Below, in pieces: positions 43,575 to 53,770 of a stretch of 64,000 nucleotides of DNA. The notes under the pieces are model-generated. The model made no database searches. It saw only the letters and a list, made by a program, of their open reading frames with translations, and had not been told where the DNA came from. The stretch's first letter is position 1; every line of letters begins with the position of its first letter. This DNA comes from Elmis aenea (lineage: Eukaryota; Arthropoda; Insecta; Coleoptera; Elmidae), in contig OX393579.1 of NCBI GenBank assembly GCA_947652605.1, forward strand, positions 42,476,970-42,540,969. Reading direction: 5' to 3'. The position numbers and the translations under genes are program-made.

Positions 43575-44897
43575 AAATAATAGCAGTAAATAAACGATTA
43601 AAAATCTTTAGTGTTTTATTTATTGCTATTTTATTCTTGAGGCTTTCGCGGCCGTTATCCATAATACAATCTTGGTTTCCGGGTTTGGAACCGCCTCTTC
43701 TATATTTAGAAGTAGTTGACGTTTCGACCATTGTGTCTTGGTCTTTTTCAAAACGATTAATTTGTGAGGGATGTTGCTGGGTTTATAATATCCAGCTTGT
43801 GGAGGCGTGGCGTTCCGCTTGATGGGTTTGTTCTGCCTCAGTGATTCTGTGATGACTGGTTTCCAGATGGTTGGGAGTTGTATGCCTGTGTCTCTGTTGT
43901 AGTTGTTTGGGTTCTTGATGATTTCCAATGATTCTCGATATAATCTTGGCCAGAAATGGTTTGCGCGGGCCAGTAGTTTTGTTTCTCTGAAGAGGATGTT
44001 GTGTCCTGTACCCTGGGCGTGTTCTGCTACCGCTGATTTATCGACTTGTTTTCTTGTTGTTTGTCCTTCGTGTTCTTTGAGACGCGTTTGTATACTCCTG
44101 CCAGTCTGTCCTATGTATACTTTTCCACAGAAGCCAGGTATGCTATATATTCCCGCGTGGTGTAGTCCTGTGTCGTGTGTTCTTCTTAATTTATTCGAGA
44201 GCTTCAGAGGAGCGTTGAAAACGGTTTTGATTTTATGTTTTTGTAGAAGCTTTGATATTTTGTTAGTCACTCCGCTGATGTAGGGCAAGTAAGTCGTAGC
44301 GCTGTATTCTTTCTTTTCTTTTCCTTCTTTTGGCGTGGCATGTTTTTGTATGGTACGAAGTATTTGTTTACGCTGGTAACCGTTTTCTTGCAAGGCTCTC
44401 GTGACCATGTTCAGTTCTTCTTTGATGTTTTCTGGTGTGCATATCTCTTTAGCCCTATGTATTAATGTGTTGATCACCGATTGTTTTTGGGCTGGGTGAT
44501 GATGTGATGCAGCATTTAGATATCGGTTGGTATGGGTCGGTTTGCGGTAAACGCTGTGGCTAAGTGTTCCGTTTGCTTCTCTTTTGACCAGTATGTCCAG
44601 AAAGGGTAACGCGCCATTCTTCTCTTCCTCCATCGTAAATTTTATGTTCTTGTGTAGGTTGTTCAGCTGTGTTAGAAAATCTTGAAGTGGTTCTTTCCAT
44701 TTTCCCAGATGACGAAGGTGTCGTCTACGTATCGGAACCAGTGTTTCGGTTTCAGTTTGCTGGAGAGTAGGGCTTGTTCTTCGAAGGCTTCCATGTACAA
44801 GTTGGCGAGTGCCGGTGATAATGGTGAACCCATGGCTGCTCCCGTTGTTTGTTCATAGATGCCTCCATTGAAGGTGAAGTAGGTAGATTGTGCGCAC
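43575..44897 (-). mobile_element. Penelope-like element copy 1 (5'-truncated)
   Basis: Read on the minus strand, this holds the RT palm, the linker and a GIY-YIG endonuclease, the gene order unique to Penelope-like elements, plus the 3' terminal region. The 5' half is missing. At the truncation point (about 44896) the sequence jumps into an inverted copy of the element's own 3' end (44896-45012). A second 3' copy is at 48678-49375. Confidence 0.9.
43626..44633 (-). pseudogene. Penelope-like polyprotein: RT thumb to GIY-YIG endonuclease
   Basis: The 335-codon frame opens in the RT C-terminus (MEEEKNGALPFLDILVKREA, SVYRKPTHTNRYLNAASHHH). The GIY-YIG domain starts at about residue 158: GIYSI (161-165), KVYIGQTGRS (171-180), the catalytic arginine in TRLKEH (R184), and NPNNYNRDTG near its end. 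This endonuclease cuts the target for retrotransposition. The linker between RT and nuclease is present. The frame is separated from the RT palm by a frameshift near 44670-44700. Confidence 0.9.
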
Positions 44898-44905
44898 AGC
44901 AACAT
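44672..44905 (-). pseudogene. Penelope-like RT palm fragment
   Basis: The frame reads STYFTFNGGIYEQTTGAAMG, SPLSPALANLYMEAFEEQAL and HWFRYVDDTFVIW. GAAMGSPLSP and the catalytic YVDD are typical of Penelope-like RTs, which are related to telomerase. The frame is lost in ENGKNHFKIF, while the neighbouring frame continues EPLQDFLTQLNNLHKNIKFT into the 43626-44633 frame, so one small indel separates them. Everything upstream of the palm is missing. Confidence 0.9.
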
Positions 44906-45012
44906 CCCTCACAAATTAGTCGTTTTGAAAAAGACCAAGACACAATGGTCAAAACGTCAACTACTTCTAAATATAGAAGACGCGGTTACAAACCCGGAAA
45001 CCAAGATTGTAT
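44896..45012 (+). repeat. Inverted copy of the Penelope-like 3' end
   Basis: The sequence cagcaacatccctcacaaat through gaccaagacacaatggtc to ccaagattgtatta is the reverse complement of 43660-43780 with a few differences, and matches 49217-49337 in direct orientation. It sits directly against the truncated 5' end of copy 1, so the copy is bounded by an inverted repeat of about 115 bp. Confidence 0.9.
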
Positions 45013-45029
45013 TATTTATTGCTGTTTTA

Positions 45030-46170
45030 AACCGTGTTTAAACAACAGACGATCACGAGCTTACCAAAAAAAGGTTTAATAAAACAAAAAAAAAGTAACT
45101 CTTATCGAACTGTTACAATAATTAATATCTTTTATTTTTACTATTCACATAAACGGAACAAACAAAATGATATTCTACAAAATAAACAACACATTTTCAC
45201 ATCTATACACAAATTGTACACCATATACTTCGACTCTAAAAAAACATTTCTTCGATTAAATTAAAAATCCGTTATTCACATTTTTGCTTCTGACACAATA
45301 ATCTCCCCAACGTTGAAGTGGGTAACGTATCAGAAAATAAATGTAGGATCTTTAACACATGATAGCGCTTGACGTTATTCAGAACAGTCGCAGAAAGCAC
45401 GGACCTAAATAAAAGTTAATCCAAACCCTGCACACAAAATAATATTTGTTACATTCCATCTTTATTCGCTTAATAAAGCGTCATGCTGAAGGGTAAGAAT
45501 ATTAAGTGACATTAAACGTAGCAACCGACGTCGCTAACTAATAAACGCACGATATGCGATACGCACGAGCTTTGTAGGACAGAAACTGCTATTAACACTA
45601 ACGATAGTTCAAAGTGATCGTGTGTTTGTAAATACAGTTATTAGAATCCACAAGATTGATAATAGAAACTCAGCACGAAGCGTTTTATTTAATAAAATCA
45701 AAAACGCATTTGTTTCGTAAGTACGGTGACTATGAGTTGTCCGGAATTTTCAATAACCTGTTTCTTCTGTATTTTTATTCAACTACCGTAAAACGGGTGG
45801 AGAATTTAACTGACGTGGTGAAAATGTGGCAAAGCGAAATTTTCGATTTAATCGCTTCCAGTCGGATATTTATAGAAGTTATTATATCGTCGCTAAAAAC
45901 TTATGTTTATGAGATCCCAGGGTTGGCACTACTACAACCTGTTTTTTTAAATCACGTGATTGTCGGTGGTGAAGGATTTTTTTTTGTAGTTAGCTATTTT
46001 TCGCGGTTTAGGCCTGTCATGTTTGTTATTGTATTGGTGCACCTGCAGATTAAATCCCAAAGCTGATGTAAGTGTCTTTTTTGTTTTTCCTAATTTTCTT
46101 CGCGATCATACACTAGAGTATCGTTAATATTACTTTCACTTTGGGTTCTCGGTGAAATTTTATCAAAAAG
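45030..46170. other. AT-rich stretch with one unrecognised frame
   Basis: A plus-strand open frame at 45656-46066 (136 codons, MIIETQHEAFYLIKSKTHLF at its start, hydrophobic towards its end) matches no family I know, and its composition is AT-driven. The remainder shows no gene, RNA or paired termini. Confidence 0.3.
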
Positions 46171-46228
46171 ATTTAGTTGATGGGGTAAGATGTGAAACAA
46201 TTTTTTTATGTTTTTATAGCAGTTATTC

Positions 46229-46590
46229 GTGCTTTTGACCGATGGTAAGAAAGTATGTCAAAACAGTAAGTGGCAGAGTTTACAAAAAATGGTCCGAAGA
46301 CCAATTAAATGCGGAAATCGAAAAAATCAAAACGAAAAAAGGGTCCCTTTGATCGACTGCCAAAAAGAAGTTACCAATCTTTACTCTATACGCGACTATA
46401 TTCAAGTAAAATATGCGAAAACATTTTATCCTGTACAAGTGACTGCTATAGACGATAGAAATGATCAGATCAGTGTTTAGTGTAAAAATGGCAGATTTTG
46501 CAAGTGGTCAACTGTTAAGGATGAGTGGTGGTACCCAAAAAGCTTATAATGAAAAAAAAAATCGCTCAAAAAAAAATTCGGAAAAAGATT
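46229..46590 (+). pseudogene. pogo-like transposase C-terminal tail relic
   Basis: The frame ends in DYIQVKYAKTFYPVQVTAID and DRNDQISV. After a stop the next frame gives KNGRFCKWSTVKDEWWYPKS. A short beta-rich tail of this pattern (ilVky..k.yvgqV..id.....V.fl.k....F.wP....v.) also ends the pogo-like transposase at 24541-24897. The motifs gatggggtaagatgtgaaac (46173) and ggtggggtaagaatgtgacg (46746) flank it and resemble pogo-type end repeats. The catalytic part is absent. Confidence 0.5.
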
Positions 46591-47193
46591 TCCTTATTAA
46601 CCTGAGTGGTGACTTTATTTGTACCATATTCTTTTTTATGTTCTTTTATATTTCAATAACAATTTTATAAAACCGAGCTTGTTTTGTTATTAAAATTCCC
46701 AATTATGATTAAAAAACTGAGCGGAAATATTACAGTAGCAGTTCCATAGGTGGGGTAAGAATGTGACGGAAAAAATCTACCACCCCCTCCCTTTTAAAGA
46801 TATAAGCACAGGAATTGAAAAATGTGATACACAGGTATGTATTAAATTCATCACTATAAAATAATTACTATTGGTAATACAACAAAAAAACTTCGAAACT
46901 TGCAACATAACAGTAAATCAGATCAAATGATAAACATATATATCTTGGTGATAATTAGAGATAAAAGAACAGTTAAATTAGTAAAAAAAATAAGTTTTTA
47001 CGTGCCTAGTAACAAATTAAAGTGAGAAGGCGTATGTATATTGTACCTGATTCCTGAAATATTATGAAAAAACTAAAAACGTGCTACTTTAATTGTAACA
47101 ATTATTTTTTTATCAATTAAAAATATTGGCGGTGCCCCTGCGATTTCATCTTGGTATATAGTTTGGAGAAACCAAACCCCATTTTACGGGATA

Positions 47194-48000
47194 ATGAGGC
47201 AATCAAAACAGAAGAACGGTATGGTACTGAAACAAATAAAGAATGAGAACGAATCTATGCTATCTAACGAAGAGGAGATCATGCCTAGATGGAGAGACTA
47301 TTTTCAAAAACGTTTCAAAGAGGAGAATAAAGAAAACGGAGAAGCAACACTAAACCGTAGTACACAGAACTTAATTTTTACTCTAAGGAAGATAAATAAA
47401 AAAGCAACACAAAAAGTGGACAAAAGCATATCAGCTTTGTAGATCTCAAAAAAGCATTCGACAATATGAAAAGAGAACAGATATGGACTAAATGAGAGAA
47501 TAAGCTCAGCAGCTAAGCTATTTATAGCGATAAAAAACGGTTCCTTGAAAAAGGAGAAACACCGAAAGAAACGAAGCTAGAAATCTATTGCAAAATGTTT
47601 AGCCTCATTCTAACATAAATGGTTGCGAATCATGAACCACGACCTAAAAACAACAGAGTCGTGCCAGAAATGGGGTTTTTAAGAAAAATAGAAGGTAAAC
47701 GAGTACGGACAAAATTAGAAACGAAATCCATAGAGAAAACCTAAAAGTACAACCAATAGAACAAAACAGCCAATAAGCACAACTAAGATGGCTAGGTCAT
47801 GAATATAGAATAGGAAAAAACAGGATGCCAAGAAAGCATGTAAAGCGCGTACGAAAGGAAAAACGAAAATGAAAACTTGGAATGAGGAGACAAAAGAAGC
47901 TTCTACAAACAGAGGAATCGAATGGAGTAAGGTTAGTGAGCTAGTAAGAGATAGAAAAAGGCACAGGGAAGCATACAAAAATAGGCACGTACATAAACAG
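47194..48000 (+). pseudogene. RTE-like non-LTR relic (RT start and tail, centre deleted)
   Basis: The first frame reads NENESMLSNEEEIMPRWRDY and FQKRFKEEN, the conserved EEI..RW..YF..L segment just before the RT domain. SALxISKKHSTI is a decayed IDLKKAFD. The palm is missing. Downstream frames give FLRKIEGKRVRTKLETK, then AQLRWLGHEYRIGKNRMPRK and KHVKRVRKEKRK, the usual RT tail. The piece is heavily mutated. An open minus-strand frame over the tail is a shadow. Confidence 0.7.
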
Positions 48001-48009
48001 AAATAAAAG

Positions 48010-48660
48010 CCTTACACCCAACGATAAAGAGACGTAAGAATGAAAAGAAGATGAAGATGGTTTGGGAAGCGCTACATAATAGTAAAACCTGCAATGATAA
48101 AAGTATTTGATGCCGATTAACATCTGGGTAAGGTTTTATCAGCAAAAACATTAAATGGCAAAAGAAATTAAAACGGAAAAGCTAAGGCAGATAAATTGTT
48201 TATCATTAACAAAGAATATTTAAAAAAGAGCAAAAAAGAAGAGGTGCAAGTCTGTTGGGGCATGCACAAATAAACACAAAAAGCCTAAGTTAAAATATGC
48301 TAGTGGTCTTAAGAACAATGAAAATAACACATGGACGGATTCTTGGTAGAATTGTTAAACGAAAATACGTTTTGTTTGTAAAATAAGGAGCAGAAACTTT
48401 GTTCTGACAGTTAAACTGTGCAACTGTGGTGATGAAAACACATACAGAATGCGTGCATTGTGATGAAGTTGGTAGCGTGTACGTGTAGGCCTAAATCTAA
48501 GAAAAGGATATGATTCGGAAGTGGTCCATTATGAAAGTGAAAAGCGAATAAGCTTTTGTAAAAGATTGTACAAAAATAATACACTGCTACGTTTCATACG
48601 TTAATATTGCCTCAGTAATTACATGAAAATCTGTTATAAACTTTTTTTTTTTAAGTATAA
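48010..48660. other. AT-rich stretch without a recognised feature
   Basis: No gene or repeat could be supported between the RTE-like relic and the second Penelope-like copy. Confidence 0.4.
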
Positions 48661-48677
48661 ATCAAAAAAGTAATTAA

Positions 48678-49375
48678 TACAATCTTGGTTTCCGGATTTG
48701 GAACCCCGTCTTCTATATTTAGCGGAGTGACTAACAAAATATCAAAGCTTCTACAAAAACATAAAATCAAAACCGTTTTCAACGCTCCTTTGAAGCTCTC
48801 GAATAAATTAAGAAGAACACACGACACAGGACTACACCACGCGGGAATATATAGCATACCTTGCTCCTGTGGAAAAGTATACATAGGACAGACTGGCAGG
48901 AGTATACAAACGCGTCTCAAAGAACACGAAGGACAAACAACAAGAAAACAAGTCGATAAATCAGCGGTAGCAGAACACGCCCAGGGTACAGGACACAACA
49001 TCCTCTTCAGAGAAACAAAACTACTGGCCCGCGCAAACCATTTCTGGCCAAGATTATATCGAGAATCATTGGAAATCATCAAGAACCCAAACAACTACAA
49101 CAGAGACACAGGCATACAACTCCCAAACATCTGGAAACCAGTCATCACAAAATCACTGAGGCAGAACAAATCCATCAAGCGGAACGCCACGCCTCCACAA
49201 GCTGGATATATAAACCCAGCAACATCCCTCACAAATTAGTCGTTTTGAAAAAGACCAAGACACAATGGTCGAAACGTCAACTACTTCTAAATATAGAAGA
49301 CGCGGTTCCAAACCCGGAAACCAAGATTGTATTATGGATAACGGCCGCGAAAGCCTCAAGAATAAAAAAAAGTAA
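48678..49375 (+). mobile_element. Penelope-like element copy 2, 3' fragment with inverted end
   Basis: The body (from 48723) carries the GIY-YIG part of the same family as copy 1, in opposite orientation and nearly identical in protein sequence. Its first 45 bases (taatacaatcttggtttccg through cgtcttctatatttag) are an inverted copy of its own 3' end (49291-49336), echoing the structure of copy 1. The common end lies after gcctcaagaataaaa. Confidence 0.9.
48721..49372 (+). pseudogene. Penelope-like GIY-YIG endonuclease fragment
   Basis: The reading begins GVTNKISKLLQKHKIKTVFN and holds the nuclease core: GIYSIPCSCGKVYIGQTGRS, IQTRLKEHEG, HAQGTGHNILFRETKL and NPNNYNRDTG. Here the CxC pair in PCSCGKVYIG is intact, whereas copy 1 has GFCG. 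The frame stops at ATSLTN and shifts to KKTKTQWSKRQLLLNIEDAV, which is in frame with the nuclease in copy 1. The RT is entirely absent. Confidence 0.88.
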
Positions 49376-49620
49376 TAGTTTCTTTAATTTGCATAATTTA
49401 ATATTGGTTTATAATTCAACGAAGGACATCTTCCGCTATTGTTTCACACAACACTTAAGCGCTTTCAAATTTCCATTATCAAAATAATTAGATTCAGGGA
49501 TAATATTCCGCAGTATAATGCGTATAAAAGCTATAACTAACAATAACAAAGACACATTTTGAATTGAATTAACTTTCTAGAAAAGTTAATATATGGGTGT
49601 ATAAATCGTGTTGGACGAAA

Positions 49621-49870
49621 TACAGGGTATTACAAAATAACTTCGAGATCTTAAGAAACCTATAGTACATACAAAAATATAAAAAAAGGTTTGGATGAAC
49701 AAATATCCGCAAATCCATACAAAATGTTCTAGTTATAATAAAAGGCGTTCTCTGTAAATCTACTTCGTCATTGATTCCAGTCGATTAAAATACTTTTAAA
49801 GCTTCCGTACAAAAACAATGTCCATGGGATTTAAATCAGGAGATCGTCGATACCACAATAAAAATAACAA
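49621..49870 (-). pseudogene. Small Tc1/mariner-type transposase end fragment
   Basis: A TACAGGGTATTACAAAATAA end lies at 49621. On the minus strand RSPDLNPMDIVFVRKL can be read near 49835-49790 and resembles the (W)PPRSPDLNPLDFFLWGYLK block around the third catalytic aspartate of mariner-related transposases. Only this block survives and there are frame breaks, so the call is tentative. Confidence 0.4.
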
Positions 49871-49889
49871 ACTTTCAAGACAATTTTTG

Positions 49890-50350
49890 CATGGTTTTTT
49901 GTTCTTAAATAAGATAGCGATATTCATTTTTTTTGCTCATATAAATATTGATATATTACACCTTACTGTCTTATTTTAAATGGCAACCATAGTTGGCTTT
50001 GACATGAATCGAAAACTTATTTTTTGCGCTTTTCAAAAATATATAATTAGCTAATACTCGTAGTTACCATATAAAATAAGAAAGTTAGGTGTAATATATC
50101 AATACTTATATGCGTAAAAAAAAAAATAACATCGGTTTCTTATTAAAGACAAAGAACCATGCCAAAAATGTTTTAAAAGTTTTTCTCTAGCTTTTCGTTT
50201 AAGCTAGATATTTAAAATTTTTAAAATTGCCAAAATCGGTTTTTGGCTATATTTCGAAAATTAAAAAAGATAGCAAAAATCTGTTAACGGCAATACATTC
50301 CTCTCAAAATAAAATCGAGACTACGCACTTAGTTTTTTTCTTGGCTAGAA
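49890..50350 (+). repeat. Partial copy of the 3992-4732 foldback interior
   Basis: Blocks such as aatattgatatattacacct, atggcaaccatagttggctt and cgagactacgcacttagttt match 4240-4680 in order. The terminal CAGGGTGG ends are absent. It is inserted in or joined to the transposase relic at 49621. Confidence 0.7.
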
Positions 50351-51780
50351 AGATCGAAATAGCCTTACGTCAAACACTGCCTGCATGCATTGTAATTATT
50401 GTAAGTGAGTTATAACGCACGGTAAGCAAAACGCACACTTGTCTAGAAATGTCAAAATTAACAAGACAACGTAATTACATGTTTATATTAGCCAAAAAGC
50501 CGTTATAATCGTATGTATTATGTGTTCGTAGAAAAAGTAAGCTACATAACACGAGTTGTAAAGCAATTTCGCACTCGTGGAAATACGCATTCGCCGCTAC
50601 GCAGCTCCGTGCGCAACTTTTCCACTCGTGCGTAATATGCTTCTTACAACTCTTGTTATGTAATATACTATTTCCTAAGCATATTTCTTTTTATTTAATG
50701 AATTACCCTTAAAATAGCCAATCCTAAGTCATCAGCAATATTTGACTATGAGTAGCTGTCTTAAAAACATTTGCTAAACAATGTAACAAATTAATTGTGT
50801 AAAAAAACTTGCTTCGAGAGAGTCTTTATAGATTTTCGAGGTTTCCAAAAATAGAAAAAAAAACAACAAAAGTTCAATCAGTTTTTTAACTGTTTTTAAA
50901 TTAGGTATTTGCTGAATGAAAATGGTTCTATTATTATACTATTTTATTGTTTACGGTACTCATGTTAAGCGACAAATTTTTAAGTCATTTTAATTTGAAT
51001 AGATTACATATTTCGTTATTCTTAAGAATTGTTGTGAGCCTAATTGCCCATTTTCCCAGCTTCTCTTTGATAAAGAAATTTTACGTTACATTTTGTGCAA
51101 ACACAGAATCTTTATTTCTTTATAGCAGCCAGTTGTCACTCCATAAGTCAAGTTTATTGCTATTTATTTTCAAAATAAGCGTGCTGTGTTGTTGTTATTT
51201 CTTACCTAATTTTAGAGAATCATGTTTGATGTATGACAGTAACAGTTTGCACCGCATATTTTTACGGTTATGTTAATTACATGAATGATAGCATTACGCA
51301 GCTAACGCATACTTTATCCTGCGGAGGTGTAATACAAGTCGAAATTCACGATAGAGGGCCTTTTGCAAGGGCTCATTTACGTCGAGTTTTGTATAGTTAA
51401 TTAGTTTATTTTGTGTTTTACGCCGACTAATTTAATTTTGTGGTTTAGTGGGTTTTAAAATGACAGATAAAATGAGAGCAGTTTTGTGTAAAATATCGAT
51501 TAGTACACCGTTGGGGTAGTTAGTAAGCATTAGCGCCCTAAAAAGCATAAATTTGGGGATACTTTATGTATTATGTAAATACTTCAACAGGTATAATTTT
51601 GCTGACTATTACGTAGTTTTAAAATTAAATTATTAATCTCAAGGATCATAATTTTACGACGACTCTGAGTATTTTTCCCGAGGTTTTCAAAAGTGCTCTG
51701 CTATTCTGTTAGTATTAATAGACTAATAAGTAACTTAGTTCTATTCCTAATATACTTTAAAAAAGTTAAGATCTAAGAGT
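50351..51780. other. AT-rich stretch with one short foldback
   Basis: A foldback at 50531-50663 pairs acataacacgagttgtaaag with cttacaactcttgttatgt, with inner cgcactcgtgga and tccactcgtgcg. The remaining sequence holds an open plus-strand frame at 50947-51276 rich in hydrophobic residues that I do not recognise. No known gene is supported. Confidence 0.4.
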
Positions 51781-51784
51781 CACC

Positions 51785-53188
51785 CATTGGCGTCTCTTAT
51801 ATGTTCTAGCATTTGGCATTCTATTCTTGTGCACTAACACAAACACTGACTCTGCTTTTTTTTGAAAACACTTTTTAACACTTTTTTTTTAAGCACTAAT
51901 AGTGTCACATTATACCAGCTCAAAGGGGTTTTTTCTTTTGAGTCTCCTGACTATATTTGTGTTATCGAGAAGCTGGATAGCCTCGATATTCACGTGCTGC
52001 AGTAGTCTTTTTTCGTGGCTTCTCGAAAAATTCTGAATTTCACTGTCCACAAACTCAACTCCAAGGTCCCAATGAAGATCATCGTTTTTTATGTACGAGG
52101 GTGCATCTACGATGTTCCTTAGTACCTTATTTTAAAAAGTTTGTATTACTTTAATGTTGCTTTTTTTGTACAACCCCAGAGCTGTATACCGCACGTCCAC
52201 ACTGATTTTAGCATCCGCTTGTATAGTAGAAGCTTATTACGTACTGACAGAGCGGAGTGTTTTCCTAAGAGCCAGTACATTTTTCGATATCTAATACCTA
52301 CCCAGCTCCTCTCTTTTTGAACTTTCCACCGAAGTTTAGTGTCAAGTATTAAGCCGAGGTATTTGGTTGCGTTGGCGTATGGTATTATCTGACCATTTAT
52401 AGTTACCGGAGTGTTCTATTTGTTTGTTGGTAAAATCAATATGGACTGACTTGGTTTCGTTAAGTTTTATCCTCCACCTTTTTGTCCAGCTTTGAAATTG
52501 ATTGATGGCTGTTTAAAGCTTGTTTGCTGTTTCTTCGTTGCTTTTGCCGACAGCAAAAGTAGGCATTGTGTTGTTTTCTAGTACTGGAAGATCACAAATA
52601 AACAGTAGGTAAAGGACTGGACCGAAGACACTACCCTGTGGCACTCCAGCTTTAATTTCTTTGAGATTAGAGTTGGCATCTTCCTGCTTGATTCTAAAAT
52701 ATCTCTCTGATAAATAAGACATTAGAATTTCTGTGTATGGTTTGGGAAGAATATGTTTTAATTTATAACGCAGTCCTTCGTGCCAAACCCTATCAAATGC
52801 TTGCGCCACGTTCAGAAATACTGCGGAACAAACTCTTTTCTCTTCTAATGCTCTTTCAATGATATTAATTATCCTATGGACTTGGTCAACTGTGAAGTGT
52901 TTATGTCTGAATCCAAATTGGTGATTTGGGATCAACTTTTTTTTTTCAATGATGGGTTCTCTTGAGAAGAAGTTTATCGAAAAGTTTAGACGTGATAGGT
53001 AACAGTGAAATTGGTCTATAGGATGTGGCGTCGTGTGGGGATTTACCTGGTTTTGGTATCATAACTAGCAGGGAAATAATGACGTTAGTTGTGAGAACTT
53101 TTAACAAAATGTAATGCACGAGTATGGAAGAATTATCAAAAATATTCAAGCCCGAAAAAATAAAAATACAAACAAATAATGTGAACAT
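51785..53188 (-). pseudogene. Jockey-clade RT relic lacking its catalytic box
   Basis: On the minus strand the order is LLVMIPKPGKSPHDATSYRP, ISLLPITSKLFDKLLLKR, a frameshift in an A-run, HQFGFRHKHFTVDQVHRIIN, VFLNVAQAFDRVWHEGL, KAGVPQGSVFGPVLYLLFIC. Then MPTFAVGKSNEETANKL appears where Jockey RTs have FADDTAxL: the two catalytic aspartates are missing. Further tail pieces (SWTKRWRIKLNETKSVHIDF, RKMYWLLGKHSALSVRNKLL) and a final LKRKNPFELV-like end near 51920 complete the 3' part, with A-rich sequence beyond. Confidence 0.88.
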
Positions 53189-53447
53189 TTTGTGGATCAG
53201 ACAATTCGTTATTTTTTTAAATATAAATACAGCCAGTTAAGCAAACTAATAATTGCTATGCTTGACTATAAAACTATTTTAAATAATTTTTTGTTTAATT
53301 CATACAGTCAATTCATACGTGTGTCTAGTGTTTTTGTATCGTTGGAACGGACAGTGATGGTCTCTATACAATGGAAACAGATTTTTAGTTTAAAAAACCA
53401 CACAAACACAGTAAAAACCTGGTAGGGCATACTCGTATATAGTGAAG

Positions 53448-53770
53448 TGGGGTAAGTTCGGACCGGTTTTTGCTAAGTTCGACTTTTAACCCATTTATTT
53501 TTAAGTTCTTTTATAAATACTTGACATGTATTGGTATCAACACGGAGTGAAGTGTTAATATTACAATTTGTATTGACAAAAATACCTATTTTCCTTAGAA
53601 ATTTTCATTTTTATAGAAAATTGTAAAAAATGCCAACTACTCCGAACTTGCCCCGTACATGAGGCAAGATCGTAAACAGCTGTTTAAAATGCGTTGAAGT
53701 CTTACTTCTCATGATATGGGACAAGATCGGAATTAGAATTAAGCCAGCTACAAAATGCTTTTTAAAGAAT
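53448..53770. mobile_element. Possible end of a pogo-like element
   Basis: gtggggtaagttcggaccgg at 53448 is followed by related motifs: ctaagttcgac (53475), reversed ctccgaacttgcccc (53640), gaggcaagatcg (53661) and gggacaagatcgga (53718). The design, a GGGG-starting end with repeated subterminal motifs, recalls the pogo-like element at 22494. No second end or transposase is visible. Confidence 0.35.

Noticed and set aside
43571..45079. Plus-strand open frames opposite the Penelope-like gene
   Set aside because: The minus strand carries RT and GIY-YIG motifs, while the plus-strand frames have none and are shadows.
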